21,786 nt of DNA from Tissierella_B sp964485455 (GCA_964485455.1 CAZAJU010000034.1:1-21786), one strand, 5' to 3'; positions 6,996-14,584 are shown, numbered from the stretch's first letter. A program made the numbers and translations. Notes: generated by a model not told the origin, from the letters alone.

Positions 6996-7116
6996 GAGGT
7001 AATTGCGTAGCAATTACTTCACACCATTGCAACGAGGTGGGTGATTAAGACACACCACCTGTTTAAGCTAATAGGTACCCGCCACTTAAAGAAGTGAGGG
7101 ATATTTTCACCTCGTT
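6996..7116 (+). mobile_element. Structured element resembling the end/omega-RNA region of an IS605/TnpB-type element (relic)
   Basis: Four complementarities are packed in 121 bp: an 11-bp triloop hairpin (6996-7006/7010-7020), a 9-bp perfect pair AACGAGGTG (7031-7039) with CACCTCGTT (7108-7116), a hairpin AGGTGGGTG with CACACCACCT (about 7035-7060), and CCACTT/AAGTG around AAAG (about 7082-7095). The GAGGTG strand can join either of two helices. The layout, with an ACCCGCCACTT...AAGTGAGGG hairpin near one end, resembles the 3' ends and omega (HEARO) RNAs of clostridial IS605/TnpB elements, from memory. No tnpA or tnpB frame is present, so this would be a solo remnant or a free RNA. The strand given is the likelier of the two, not established. 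Confidence 0.4.
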
Positions 7117-7154
7117 ATATTATCATTATTTTAAAAATTCACATTAGAAGATAA

Positions 7155-7193
7155 ACCCGAGATTCCTCACTGGATTAAGAATAACAGAAAAGC
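7155..7193. repeat. Possible decayed intergenic repeat
   Basis: The stretch CGAGATTCCTCACTGG followed by AAGAATAAC resembles, in degraded form, the dispersed repeat of many bacterial genomes that contains GAGATTCCTCGC and GGAATGACA. It lies in the 342-bp gap between murA and spoIID next to the structured element at 6996-7116. Recognition is from memory and there is no second copy in this window. Confidence 0.25.
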
Positions 7194-7207
7194 ATACTCA
7201 AATGACA

Positions 7208-7230
7208 ATAGGCGACCAAAGGTCGCCTAT
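7208..7230 (-). terminator. Hairpin terminator of murA
   Basis: ATAGGCGACC and GGTCGCCTAT form a perfect 10-bp GC-rich stem with a 3-nt loop, 41 bp after the murA stop. The T tract on the minus strand is poor (TTGTCATTT); the plus side is followed by TTTTTT only after about 12 nt. It probably acts as a weak or bidirectional terminator. Confidence 0.6.
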
Positions 7231-7270
7231 ATAATTTAGAATTTTTTATAGTCTTTTTAATTGTTCACTG

Positions 7271-8527
7271 CTAGAAGCTTTTTCTATATATCTTTGCTCC
7301 AAGATTTGAAAACTTATCTTCTATTCCATCATAGCCTCTATCTATATGATGGATATTTTCGATTTCTGTTACTCCATCAGCAACAAGTCCTGCAAGGACT
7401 AAGGCAGCTCCGGCTCTTAGGTCAGATGCCTTAACAGGCGCTCCTGTAAGAGAAGTAACTCCTGTAACTATAGCGGAACGGCCGTCAATTTTAATATCAG
7501 CACCCATCCTCTTTAGTTCATCTACATGCATAAATCTGTTTTCAAATACAGTTTCTATAGCTACACTTGTCCCCTCAAGCAAAGTCATCAATGCCATAAA
7601 TTGAGCCTGCATATCAGTTGGAAAACCAGGATATGGAAGAGTTTTAATGTCTATCGCCTTTAAGTCGTTGTTGCCAATTACTCTTACACTATCTCCATTT
7701 TCGATAATTGTACAACCAGCCTCTCTTAGCTTTGCTATGACAGGTTTAATATGATTTGATATTACATTATCTACTATTACGTCCCCCCTAGTTATTGCAG
7801 CTGCTACCATAAATGTACCAGCTTCAATTCTATCAGGTATTATAGCATGCCTTGCACCACCTAATTTCTTAACACCCTTGATCCTTATAGTAGATGTTCC
7901 GGCACCTTTTATATCGGCTCCTAACTTGTTCAAAAAGTTGGATAAGTCTACAATTTCAGGTTCCATAGCCGCATTATCTAGAATAGTTTCTCCCTCAGCC
8001 ATAACCGCAGCCATCATAATATTCTCTGTAGCTCCTACAGATGGAAAGTCAAGATATATCTTGTCTCCTATAAGTTTATCCGCAAAAGCATTAATATTAC
8101 CATGATTTGTATCGATAGTAGCTCCAAGAGCCCTAAATCCTTTTAGATGTAGGTCTATAGGTCTTGTACCAATAGCACAGCCTCCAGGTAAAGAGTTTTT
8201 AGTCTTGCCAAGTCTCGTCAATAAGGGACCCATCACTAGGAATGAAGCCCTCATTTTACTCATTAGCTCATAATTAGTTTCATATTTATTTACATTGGCA
8301 GAATTAATTTTTATAACATCTTCTTCTAAGTATTCCACAGTTGAGCCTAAAGATGTTAAAACCTCACACATTATCTCAACATCCTTTAGTTTAGGTACAT
8401 CTTCTAAAACTATATCTTCAGTTCCTAAAAGGGATGCTGCCAATAAAGGCAGTGCAGAATTTTTAGCTCCGCTTATCCTTACATTACCCTTTAGTGGTGG
8501 ACTCTTTTCAACTAATATCTTTTCCAA
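7271..8527 (-). CDS. murA: UDP-N-acetylglucosamine 1-carboxyvinyltransferase MurA
   Basis: A 418-residue cytosolic enzyme that transfers enolpyruvate from PEP to UDP-GlcNAc, the first dedicated step of peptidoglycan synthesis. Residues K22 and N23 in SGAKNSALP, the catalytic and fosfomycin-targeted cysteine C117 in GGCAIGTRP, and the FPTDMQAQFMA segment are all present, and length is typical. Cys rather than Asp at 117 predicts a fosfomycin-sensitive enzyme. The start is TTG at 8527, with GGAGGAG 5 nt upstream; no ATG alternative exists nearby. It lies 15 bp after ywmB, and the order ywmB-murA-spoIID matches the B. subtilis murAA locus. Confidence 0.97.
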   Translation of the reverse strand: MEKILVEKSPPLKGNVRISGAKNSALPLLAASLLGTEDIVLEDVPKLKDVEIMCEVLTSLGSTVEYLEEDVIKINSANVNKYETNYELMSKMRASFLVMGPLLTRLGKTKNSLPGGCAIGTRPIDLHLKGFRALGATIDTNHGNINAFADKLIGDKIYLDFPSVGATENIMMAAVMAEGETILDNAAMEPEIVDLSNFLNKLGADIKGAGTSTIRIKGVKKLGGARHAIIPDRIEAGTFMVAAAITRGDVIVDNVISNHIKPVIAKLREAGCTIIENGDSVRVIGNNDLKAIDIKTLPYPGFPTDMQAQFMALMTLLEGTSVAIETVFENRFMHVDELKRMGADIKIDGRSAIVTGVTSLTGAPVKASDLRAGAALVLAGLVADGVTEIENIHHIDRGYDGIEDKFSNLGAKIYRKSF

Positions 8528-8542
8528 ATTCTCTCCTCCTAA

Positions 8543-9319
8543 TTAATAGCCACTGGTTATAATAGGGGTTCCTATCCATATGATAGTCTTATTATCATAT
8601 TCCTGATATCTTAATGCAATATTAAGATTTATTCTATCTTCACCAGCTAATATATCATAATCTATATAGTCGGTAAATCCCGTTAGGGACATCAAATTTC
8701 CGTCTTTATATTCATCAACTACTGTTCCGTTTAAGTCCAGTATTGACTTTCTAGCCTTATTTATTGTCTCTTCGTTAAATTTACCACTTATTTCACCTAT
8801 AAAACAAGTAGTAACATTAACTTCTTTATTAAATTTAAGAAAGACACTTTTAACCTCGTCTATTATACCACTATCTTCTACAAAAATCTCTCTTTTTAAT
8901 TTATTTATATATAAAAAAGTTTCACCATTTTCATCTAAGTTTATATAGGAAGTCAATATTATCGTCACTGGGTTCTTATTACTATCATACCCAAAATAGC
9001 TCACTTGGTGATATTCTTCATCCTGAATAACATCCTTTAAATAATATCCTTCCTCCATTTCTTTTGAGGATAATTTACTTTCTTCGCCAATCATACCCAT
9101 TGAATCCAATACATCTTGTCCTACTTTATCTAATTCAGAAACACTTAAAAAATTATCTATTATTTTTTCGCTGGCACTGATATCCTCTTTAATGACATTT
9201 CCATCTAGTTCATCCATTATGTATAACAGAATCTCTTCTTCACTCTTTCCACTGCTTGCCTGTGTAAAATAAGGAATTAAAATTAAAAATATAATTGCAA
9301 CTGAGAATACTTTTTTCAT
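8543..9319 (-). CDS. ywmB: YwmB-like exported protein (TATA-box-binding-like fold family)
   Basis: A 258-residue protein with an N-terminal signal sequence or membrane anchor (MKKVFSVAIIFLILIPYF, probably cut after TQASS). The body matches the uncharacterised YwmB family, named for a TATA-box-binding-protein-like fold but exported and not known to bind DNA. The C-terminal IWIGTPIITSGY is the most family-like segment. The location directly before murA and spoIID is conserved with B. subtilis and supports the call. The biochemical function is unknown; a link to the envelope or sporulation is inferred only from neighbours. The ATG has GGAGG 7 nt upstream. Confidence is lower for the family name than for the gene being real. 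Confidence 0.75.
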   Translation of the reverse strand: MKKVFSVAIIFLILIPYFTQASSGKSEEEILLYIMDELDGNVIKEDISASEKIIDNFLSVSELDKVGQDVLDSMGMIGEESKLSSKEMEEGYYLKDVIQDEEYHQVSYFGYDSNKNPVTIILTSYINLDENGETFLYINKLKREIFVEDSGIIDEVKSVFLKFNKEVNVTTCFIGEISGKFNEETINKARKSILDLNGTVVDEYKDGNLMSLTGFTDYIDYDILAGEDRINLNIALRYQEYDNKTIIWIGTPIITSGY

Positions 9320-9392
9320 AATGTGCCTCCTAAAAATTATTTAAGGAAAGAGCACTTTTTAAAAATGTAAAGGGGGACAAAACATTTCATAT

Positions 9393-9445
9393 AAAAAAGC
9401 ACCCTTTCCTAATAATTAAAGTATTACCAAGAAAGGATACCTTTT
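9393..9445 (-). terminator. Intrinsic terminator of wecB
   Basis: On the minus strand a long imperfect hairpin (AAAAGG...CCTTTC with GAAAGGG...CTTTT, continued by wobble pairs) is followed by TTTTTT. It starts about 16 bp after the wecB stop codon, so tagO-wecB ends here, before ywmB. Confidence 0.75.
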
Positions 9446-9460
9446 ATACATGTTTATAAA

Positions 9461-10567
9461 TTAATTTCCCTTTAATAGTATTTCTACTATTCTTTCAGCA
9501 GCTCTGCCATCACCATATGGGTTAACAGCTTTTGCCATTATATCATATTCATCATTATTTTTAAGAAGAAGATCCATATTGGAGTAAACACCGTCATATT
9601 CTGTGCCAACAAGCCTTGCTGTTCCGGCCTCTACTCCTTCAGGCCTTTCAGTTTCCTCTCTAACTACTAAAACTGGTTTGCCTAGGGTTGGGGCCTCTTC
9701 CTGAAGCCCACCTGAATCTGTAACTACAAAATGGGATTTATCCATAAGATTTGTAAAAGGTTCATATTCAAGAGGTTCTATAAGGTGTATTCGGGTATTC
9801 AAACCCATAATATCTCTTGCAATATCTCTTACTAGAGGATTTAAATGCATTGGAAATACAACTTCTACATCTTTATACTTGTTGACAATATCGTTTACAG
9901 CTTTAAATATATTTTCCATAGGCCTTCCGATATTTTCTCTTCTATGGGAGGTCAATAGTATTATCCTCTTATTACTATAATCCAACTGATTTAAAACTTG
10001 GTTTTCAAATATATAATTATCCTTAATCGTATATTTAAGCGCATCTATAACTGTATTTCCAGTAACAAAAATCTTTTCCGCTGGGTAGTCTTCCTTTAAG
10101 AGATTTTGTCTATTTCTTTCTGTTGGTGCAAAATGAAAATTAGTTAGAACCCCAGTCAGCTTTCTATTAGCCTCTTCAGGATATGGAGAATATAAATTTC
10201 CACTTCTTAGTCCTGCTTCTACATGACCAATCTTAACCTTTTGATAAAAAGCAGCTAAAGCCCCAGCAAATACAGTGGTTGTATCCCCTTGAACAAGAAG
10301 AACATCAGGCCTTTCTTTAATTATGACTTCTTCTAGTCCTTTTATTGCCCTTGTGGTTATTTCCGCAAGACTTTGTCCTGGTTTAAATATATTCAAATCA
10401 TAATCTGGCTGGATTTTAAATAAGGATAATACTTGATCCAGCATTTCACGATGCTGTGCTGTTATACAGATAATGCTTTCTATTTCAGGTCTTTTTTCAA
10501 TCTCCTTTATAATAGGTGCCATTTTGATTCCTTCTGGCCTAGTGCCAAAAACTGTCATAATCTTCAA
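9461..10567 (-). CDS. wecB: UDP-N-acetylglucosamine 2-epimerase (non-hydrolysing)
   Basis: A 368-residue cytosolic enzyme interconverting UDP-GlcNAc and UDP-ManNAc, the donor for the linkage unit of wall teichoic acids and other surface polysaccharides (MnaA in Bacillus). Family signatures are in order: FGTRPEGIKMAP near the N-terminus, TAQHREMLDQVL, QGDTTTVFAGALAAF, HVEAGLRSGN, YPEEANRKLT, TSHRREN, TDSGGLQEEAP and the REETERPE segment. The start is probably TTG at 10567, after AGGATGTGG; the in-frame ATG at 10558 is a second choice but lies too far from the site. It follows tagO by 11 bp, clearly in one operon, linking both enzymes to the same lipid-linked glycan. Confidence 0.95.
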   Translation of the reverse strand: MKIMTVFGTRPEGIKMAPIIKEIEKRPEIESIICITAQHREMLDQVLSLFKIQPDYDLNIFKPGQSLAEITTRAIKGLEEVIIKERPDVLLVQGDTTTVFAGALAAFYQKVKIGHVEAGLRSGNLYSPYPEEANRKLTGVLTNFHFAPTERNRQNLLKEDYPAEKIFVTGNTVIDALKYTIKDNYIFENQVLNQLDYSNKRIILLTSHRRENIGRPMENIFKAVNDIVNKYKDVEVVFPMHLNPLVRDIARDIMGLNTRIHLIEPLEYEPFTNLMDKSHFVVTDSGGLQEEAPTLGKPVLVVREETERPEGVEAGTARLVGTEYDGVYSNMDLLLKNNDEYDIMAKAVNPYGDGRAAERIVEILLKGN

Positions 10568-10578
10568 GTTACCACATC

Positions 10579-11610
10579 CTATTCTTTTTTGTTTCCGAAC
10601 AACCCAAATTTTATTGCTAAAATCACTGTGACCACAAAGAGAATAACTGAAAGGTATACAGCTTGTTTACTATTAGCCTTAGCAACAAGTACTGCAAAAA
10701 TCCCGAATGCTCCAGATATGGCATATAGTATTAAAACTGTTTTTCTTTGTGAATACCCTCTTGCCAAAAGCCTATGGTGTAAATGACCTTTATCCGCTGA
10801 CATTATGGACCTTCCGCTAAGTAATCTCCTAAAAATTGCAAAGGTAGTATCAAATATAGGAACCCCGAGAATTATTATAGGTACAATAATTGCAATGGTT
10901 GCAACACTTTTCATAACCCCTTCAATGGATATGGCTGCCAACATAAATCCTAAGAATAATGCTCCTGTATCCCCCATGAATATTTTGGCAGGATTAAAAT
11001 TAAATGGCAGAAACCCTAAGGTTGAGCCAGATATAATAGATGATATCAAAATCACTGTTGCATAACCAAATTTATCCGCTACAAATGTAAGGGATAGACT
11101 GGATATCATTGCAACTCCAGCAGCAAGTCCATCAAGACCGTCAATTAGATTTAATGTGTTTGTGATTCCTACTACCCAAAATAGAGTTATAGGAATAGAT
11201 AGCCACTTCAAGTATATAACTTCATTATTTATTGTAAAGGGATTAGTAAAGAAATCTACTTTAACATCCCCTGCTATTAGGACTAAACCTGCAAGAATTT
11301 GAAATATAAGCTTTAACTTCGGACTCATTCCCTTTTTATCATCTATAATACCAGATATAAGTATTATAGTCCCACCAATAAGAACAGAAATCAATGTTTT
11401 ATCTATAGGAATGAAAATAAGGCTTGTAATAATAACGGCAAAATATATAGCCAATCCTCCCATCAATGGCATTGGCTCTTTATGCACTCTTCGTTCATCC
11501 TTAGGAATATCTATAGCACCTATTTTAAAGGCAAATTTACGAACTAGAGGAGTTAATATAAAGGATATTATAACTGCGACGATAAAGGGTAAAACTGCTT
11601 GCTGAATCAT
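10579..11610 (-). CDS. tagO: Undecaprenyl-phosphate GlcNAc-1-phosphate transferase (TagO/WecA type)
   Basis: A 343-residue polytopic membrane enzyme of the MraY/WecA superfamily with about ten hydrophobic helices. It transfers GlcNAc-1-P to undecaprenyl phosphate, starting wall teichoic acid or other surface glycans. Cytosolic loop signatures are present: DIPKDERRVHKEPMPLMGG after the first helix, NLIDGLDGLAAG with the catalytic aspartates, FMGDTGALFLGF, and HLHHRLLARG in the late loop (the H-x-HH motif typical of WecA/TagO). The ATG follows AAGGAGCGGAG. A near-consensus promoter lies upstream (11640-11668). The pairing with wecB argues for a GlcNAc-ManNAc linkage unit. MraY itself is less likely because of the HLHHRL motif and the neighbour. 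Confidence 0.93.
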   Translation of the reverse strand: MIQQAVLPFIVAVIISFILTPLVRKFAFKIGAIDIPKDERRVHKEPMPLMGGLAIYFAVIITSLIFIPIDKTLISVLIGGTIILISGIIDDKKGMSPKLKLIFQILAGLVLIAGDVKVDFFTNPFTINNEVIYLKWLSIPITLFWVVGITNTLNLIDGLDGLAAGVAMISSLSLTFVADKFGYATVILISSIISGSTLGFLPFNFNPAKIFMGDTGALFLGFMLAAISIEGVMKSVATIAIIVPIIILGVPIFDTTFAIFRRLLSGRSIMSADKGHLHHRLLARGYSQRKTVLILYAISGAFGIFAVLVAKANSKQAVYLSVILFVVTVILAIKFGLFGNKKE

Positions 11611-11639
11611 TTCTCCGCTCCTTAACTTCTACTAAATTA

Positions 11640-11668
11640 AATATATATTAGAATAGTGATAATGTCAA
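11640..11668 (-). promoter_or_regulatory. Strong promoter of tagO-wecB
   Basis: On the minus strand the perfect -35 TTGACA (11663-11668) and TATATT (11640-11645) are 17 bp apart. The predicted start is near 11633, leaving a 23-nt leader with a good ribosome binding site. It is preceded by the upp terminator-like hairpin. Confidence 0.85.
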
Positions 11669-11685
11669 TTAAACCAAGTCTTAAA

Positions 11686-11709
11686 TAGGGACAGATTACT
11701 CTGTCCCTA
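11686..11709 (-). terminator. Terminator-like hairpin after upp
   Basis: TAGGGACAG (11686-11694) and CTGTCCCTA (11701-11709) form a perfect 9-bp stem with a 6-nt loop, 12 bp after the upp stop codon. The following minus-strand sequence is only ATTTAAG, so the T tract is weak. The palindromic GGGACAG...CTGTCCC unit resembles dispersed intergenic repeats in other Firmicutes (from memory). Confidence 0.55.
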
Positions 11710-11721
11710 AATTGTTTAGTA

Positions 11722-12351
11722 TTATTTTGTTCCAAATAATCTATCTCCAGCATCTCCAAGACCTGGAATTATATACTTATGGTCATTTAGTTTCTCATCT
11801 ATTGCAGCAACATATATATCCACATCAGGATGAGCATCTTGCACTGCTTTTATTCCTTCTGGAGCAGCTATTAAGTTCATCAACTTAATATGTTTAGCTC
11901 CTCTATCCTTTAGGAACTGAATTGCAGCAACTGCTGAACCACCAGTTGCAAGCATTGGATCCAGAACGATAAGTTCTCTTTCGTTTATATCCTGTGGTAA
12001 TTTGCAATAGTATTCTACTGGCATAAATGTTTCAGGATCCCTATATAGGCCTATATGTCCAACCCTTGCAGCCGGAATAACGTTAAGCATACCATCTACC
12101 ATACCAAGACCTGCTCTTAATATAGGTACTAGCCCAACCTTCTTTCCTGCTATAACATAAGATTTTGTCTTACATAATGGAGTTTCAATTTCCACTTCTT
12201 CTAAAGTTAAATCTCTAGTAACCTCATAGCCCATAAGAGTAGAAACCTCAGTTACCAACTCTCTAAATTCCTTAGAGCCTGTATTTTTATCCCTAATAAA
12301 TGTTAATTTATGCTTTATCAACGGATGATCAAATACTACAACCTTTGACAT
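11722..12351 (-). CDS. upp: Uracil phosphoribosyltransferase
   Basis: A 209-residue cytosolic salvage enzyme making UMP from uracil and PRPP. VPILRAGLGMVDGM, the HIGLYRDPET segment, the PRPP-binding VLDPMLATGGSAVAA and the C-terminal uracil-binding IIPGLGDAGDRLFG are all present. The open frame extends 21 codons further upstream, but the ATG at 12351, giving MSKVVVFDHPLI, has GGGAGAG at a proper distance and matches the family start and length. It follows rpiB by 46 bp; in B. subtilis upp lies just downstream of the same ywl genes, there with glyA between. A hairpin at 11686-11709 ends the unit. Confidence 0.97.
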   Translation of the reverse strand: MSKVVVFDHPLIKHKLTFIRDKNTGSKEFRELVTEVSTLMGYEVTRDLTLEEVEIETPLCKTKSYVIAGKKVGLVPILRAGLGMVDGMLNVIPAARVGHIGLYRDPETFMPVEYYCKLPQDINERELIVLDPMLATGGSAVAAIQFLKDRGAKHIKLMNLIAAPEGIKAVQDAHPDVDIYVAAIDEKLNDHKYIIPGLGDAGDRLFGTK

Positions 12352-12397
12352 AATATCTCTCCCTTCAACACTAAAATTCGTACCAATTATATCATAT

Positions 12398-12835
12398 CTA
12401 ACCTTCAATATCACTAATTTTATTTACTCTTATAGCGTGTCTGCCACCCTCAAATTCACTATTCAACCATGTATTTACGATATCTAGGGCAAGTCCCACA
12501 CCCAATACCCTTGCTCCAAGAGCCAATATATTTGCATTATTGTGTTCTCTACTCATTCTTGCAGAGTAGGAATCAGAGCAAAGTGCACACCTAATTCCTT
12601 TAACCTTGTTTGCAGCTATTGAAATTCCAATACCTGTGCCGCAGATTACAATTCCCCTATCTACTTCATTTCCAACCACTCCTTCTGCTACCCGCCTGCC
12701 ATAGTCAGGATAGTCTACTGAGCTAGGAGAATTTGTGCCATAGTCAACAAACTCAATTCCTTTACTTAAGAGATATTTCTTAATCTCTTCCTTTAATTCA
12801 AAACCTCCATGATCGCTTCCTATACCTATTTTCAC
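12398..12835 (-). CDS. rpiB: Ribose-5-phosphate isomerase B
   Basis: A 145-residue cytosolic isomerase interconverting ribose 5-phosphate and ribulose 5-phosphate; related LacAB/RpiB enzymes can act on other phosphosugars. SDHGG (7-11), the catalytic C65 in GIVICGTGIGISIAANK, and EHNNANILALGARV with H98 are the family's active-site elements. The GTG at 12835 is chosen because AAAGGAGGT precedes it; the open frame runs 12 codons further to a poor start. It is B. subtilis ywlF in the same context (ywlE before, upp after). A heptanucleotide array fills much of the gap to ywlE. Confidence 0.95.
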   Translation of the reverse strand: MKIGIGSDHGGFELKEEIKKYLLSKGIEFVDYGTNSPSSVDYPDYGRRVAEGVVGNEVDRGIVICGTGIGISIAANKVKGIRCALCSDSYSARMSREHNNANILALGARVLGVGLALDIVNTWLNSEFEGGRHAIRVNKISDIEG

Positions 12836-12890
12836 TCTAATACCTCCTTTAAAGAAATTTATTAAAATCACTGTTTTGGTAATCTGCTAA

Positions 12891-12939
12891 TGTTCACTGT
12901 TCACTCTTACCTCTTACCTCTTACTTCTTACTTCTTACT
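12891..12939. repeat. Heptanucleotide tandem array, seven units, overlapping the ywlE 3' end
   Basis: On the plus strand the units read TGTTCAC twice, TCTTACC twice and TCTTACT three times, 49 bp with no interruption. The graded change between units suggests an ancestral 7-mer that was copied and then drifted. The last units run into the stop and final codons of ywlE (12928 onward), so the array lies partly within coding sequence. It resembles short tandemly repeated elements that vary by slippage. Confidence 0.75.
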
Positions 12940-13377
12940 TATTCTCTCCACGATTGCTTCTACTGCCTTGTATATTTCATCTCTAACCTTTTCATATTCC
13001 GTTAAATTTCCGCCATAGGGGTCCATTATATCTTTTAAAACTCCAAATGCATATTCATTAAGAAGAAAAGTCTTATCCTTAACTTCTGGATATTCTTTTA
13101 ATATAGCCTCTTTATGAGATGCGCTTAAAGCGAGAATTAAATCCATATCATTAATTAAACCCCAGTGAATAAGCTTTGATTCATGATCTGATATATCTAT
13201 GCTTAGTGTTTCAAGGGCTTTAATAGCATTAAATGAAGCCTTTTCACCACCGAATGCAAAAGTTCCAGCTGAGTGTACTTGGACATCTAAATTCTTTTCG
13301 TTAGCCAAGGTTTTTAATATACCTTCAGCCATAGGACTTCTGCATGTGTTTCCAGTACATACAAATAGAATCTTCAT
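12928..13377 (-). CDS. ywlE: Protein arginine phosphatase / low-molecular-weight phosphatase YwlE
   Basis: A 149-residue cytosolic phosphatase. The P-loop CTGNTCR (C7-R13) sits at the N-terminus, and the general-acid aspartate is in IMDPYGG near 125. The threonine after the catalytic cysteine, CTGNTC rather than the CxGNIC form of tyrosine phosphatases, is the reported hallmark of arginine-phosphate specificity in YwlE, the counterpart of the McsB arginine kinase. The ATG at 13377 is preceded by AGGAG at 11 nt; a GTG four codons earlier abuts that site. It follows tsaC by 14 bp, as in the B. subtilis ywl cluster. The last codons lie in a heptanucleotide repeat, so the ISKK tail may be a recent product of repeat growth. 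Confidence 0.92.
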   Translation of the reverse strand: MKILFVCTGNTCRSPMAEGILKTLANEKNLDVQVHSAGTFAFGGEKASFNAIKALETLSIDISDHESKLIHWGLINDMDLILALSASHKEAILKEYPEVKDKTFLLNEYAFGVLKDIMDPYGGNLTEYEKVRDEIYKAVEAIVERISKK

Positions 13378-13391
13378 TGAACAAATCACTC

Positions 13392-14441
13392 CTAAACCTT
13401 GATAATCTTTCCTCCGGATGCTTTCATCATCCTGTTCATAATCGCCATTCCAATCTGGTCGATTTCTACACCTTCAGCAAGTATTATATCTACGTCCTCA
13501 TCATCAAATTGCCTAATAACATTAAATAAATTTGTAGCAATGGTCTCCTTTTGTTCTCTCTTGCCTACTATCTTTATGATACCCATATAATACTTATCTC
13601 TAGTCTCTTCTGTTGCCATAATTCCAACTTTTCTTCCCTGAGCCTTCAACTCATCACAAGCTTTGTTTATTGCATTTACTATATCCTCAACTTCTCCTGT
13701 ATATACCCTCATCTCTGCCACTGGAGCATAATGCCTATACTTTTGCCCTGGGGATTTAGGCACTATATTTTCACTTTCCTTTATTGTGCCCATATCCTGA
13801 GTTACGTTAGGTATAATTTCTCTTAAGTCCTCTATAGTAACTCCACCTGGTCTTAAGACCATTGGAATATCTCCTGATAAATCAAGAACAGTAGATTCCA
13901 GACCAACTCCTGTGCTTCCACCGTCAATGATTATATCAACCCTTCCGAATAGGTCCTTAATTACATGCTGAGCAGAAGTTGGGCTAGGCTTTCCAGAAAG
14001 ATTTGCAGAAGGTGCTGCTATAGGTACATTTGATTTTCTAATAAGCTCCTTGGCGATTTTGTTCTCAGGCATCCTAATAGCAACTGTATCTAGACCTCCT
14101 GTGATTACATCTGGCACTATAGAACTTCTTTTAAAAATCATGGTAAGAGGTCCTGGCCAAAATTTTTCTATGCATTTGTATCCCATCTCCGGTACATTTT
14201 CTACCAAAGGCTTGAGTTGTTCTATGGACTCTATATGCAATATCAGCGGATTGTCCCCAGGTCGACCCTTTGCCTCGAATATCTTGAGAACTGCTTTTTC
14301 ATCTAAGCCATTTGCACCTAGACCATAAACGGTTTCAGTAGGAAATGCTACTAACCTACCTTCCTTTATAAATCTAGCAGCTTCTGTAATTAATTCATCA
14401 TCTATATTTTCACTATTTATTTTAATTATTTTTGTTTCCAT
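13392..14441 (-). CDS. tsaC: Threonylcarbamoyl-AMP synthase (Sua5/TsaC/YwlC)
   Basis: A 349-residue enzyme making threonylcarbamoyl-AMP from threonine, bicarbonate and ATP, the first step of t6A at position 37 of tRNAs reading ANN codons. The YrdC-type catalytic domain (about 1-210) carries GRLVAFPTETVYGLGAN, KGRPGDNPLILHI, APSANLSGKPSPTSAQHV and STVLDLSGD. A linker with SPGQKYRHYAP leads to a C-terminal Sua5 domain (about 235-345), so this is the long Sua5-type form, as in B. subtilis YwlC. The ATG follows GAGG at about 8 nt. A terminator of prfA lies upstream, implying a separate promoter in 14442-14550 that I could not define with confidence. Confidence 0.95.
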   Translation of the reverse strand: METKIIKINSENIDDELITEAARFIKEGRLVAFPTETVYGLGANGLDEKAVLKIFEAKGRPGDNPLILHIESIEQLKPLVENVPEMGYKCIEKFWPGPLTMIFKRSSIVPDVITGGLDTVAIRMPENKIAKELIRKSNVPIAAPSANLSGKPSPTSAQHVIKDLFGRVDIIIDGGSTGVGLESTVLDLSGDIPMVLRPGGVTIEDLREIIPNVTQDMGTIKESENIVPKSPGQKYRHYAPVAEMRVYTGEVEDIVNAINKACDELKAQGRKVGIMATEETRDKYYMGIIKIVGKREQKETIATNLFNVIRQFDDEDVDIILAEGVEIDQIGMAIMNRMMKASGGKIIKV

Positions 14442-14531
14442 TTCCTAACCTCTTCATCTTAATATAACGAGGCCAATATACCTCAACTTGTTTTAGTTGT
14501 GTGACGAAATTTCTCTACAACTTCTCACTTA

Positions 14532-14551
14532 AATTAGAAAGTTTTCTAATT
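14532..14551. repeat. Short AT-rich palindrome between prfA and tsaC
   Basis: AATTAGAAA and TTTCTAATT face each other around GT, just beyond the prfA terminator and about 90 bp upstream of tsaC. It may be a second stem of the terminator or an operator for tsaC; nothing further can be told. Confidence 0.35.
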
Positions 14552-14557
14552 ATATCC

Positions 14558-14584
14558 AAAAAAATAGAGGGTATCCCCTCTATT
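14558..14584 (-). terminator. Intrinsic terminator of prfA
   Basis: On the minus strand AATAGAGGG pairs with CCCTCTATT around a 4-nt loop and runs into seven T. The stem overlaps the prfA stop codon (14583-14585). It is one of the clearest terminators in the window. Confidence 0.92.

Noticed and set aside
10433..10786. Plus-strand 117-codon frame across the wecB-tagO junction
   Set aside because: Both genes beneath it have full family motifs on the minus strand, and no start signal supports the frame.
12891..12939. Heptanucleotide array as a CRISPR or origin iteron
   Set aside because: Units are 7 bp with no spacers, there are no cas genes, and no dnaA or rep gene is near. A short tandem repeat is the simpler reading.
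13551..13826. Plus-strand frames opposite tsaC
   Set aside because: The tsaC protein is complete and conserved, so these frames are antisense artefacts.
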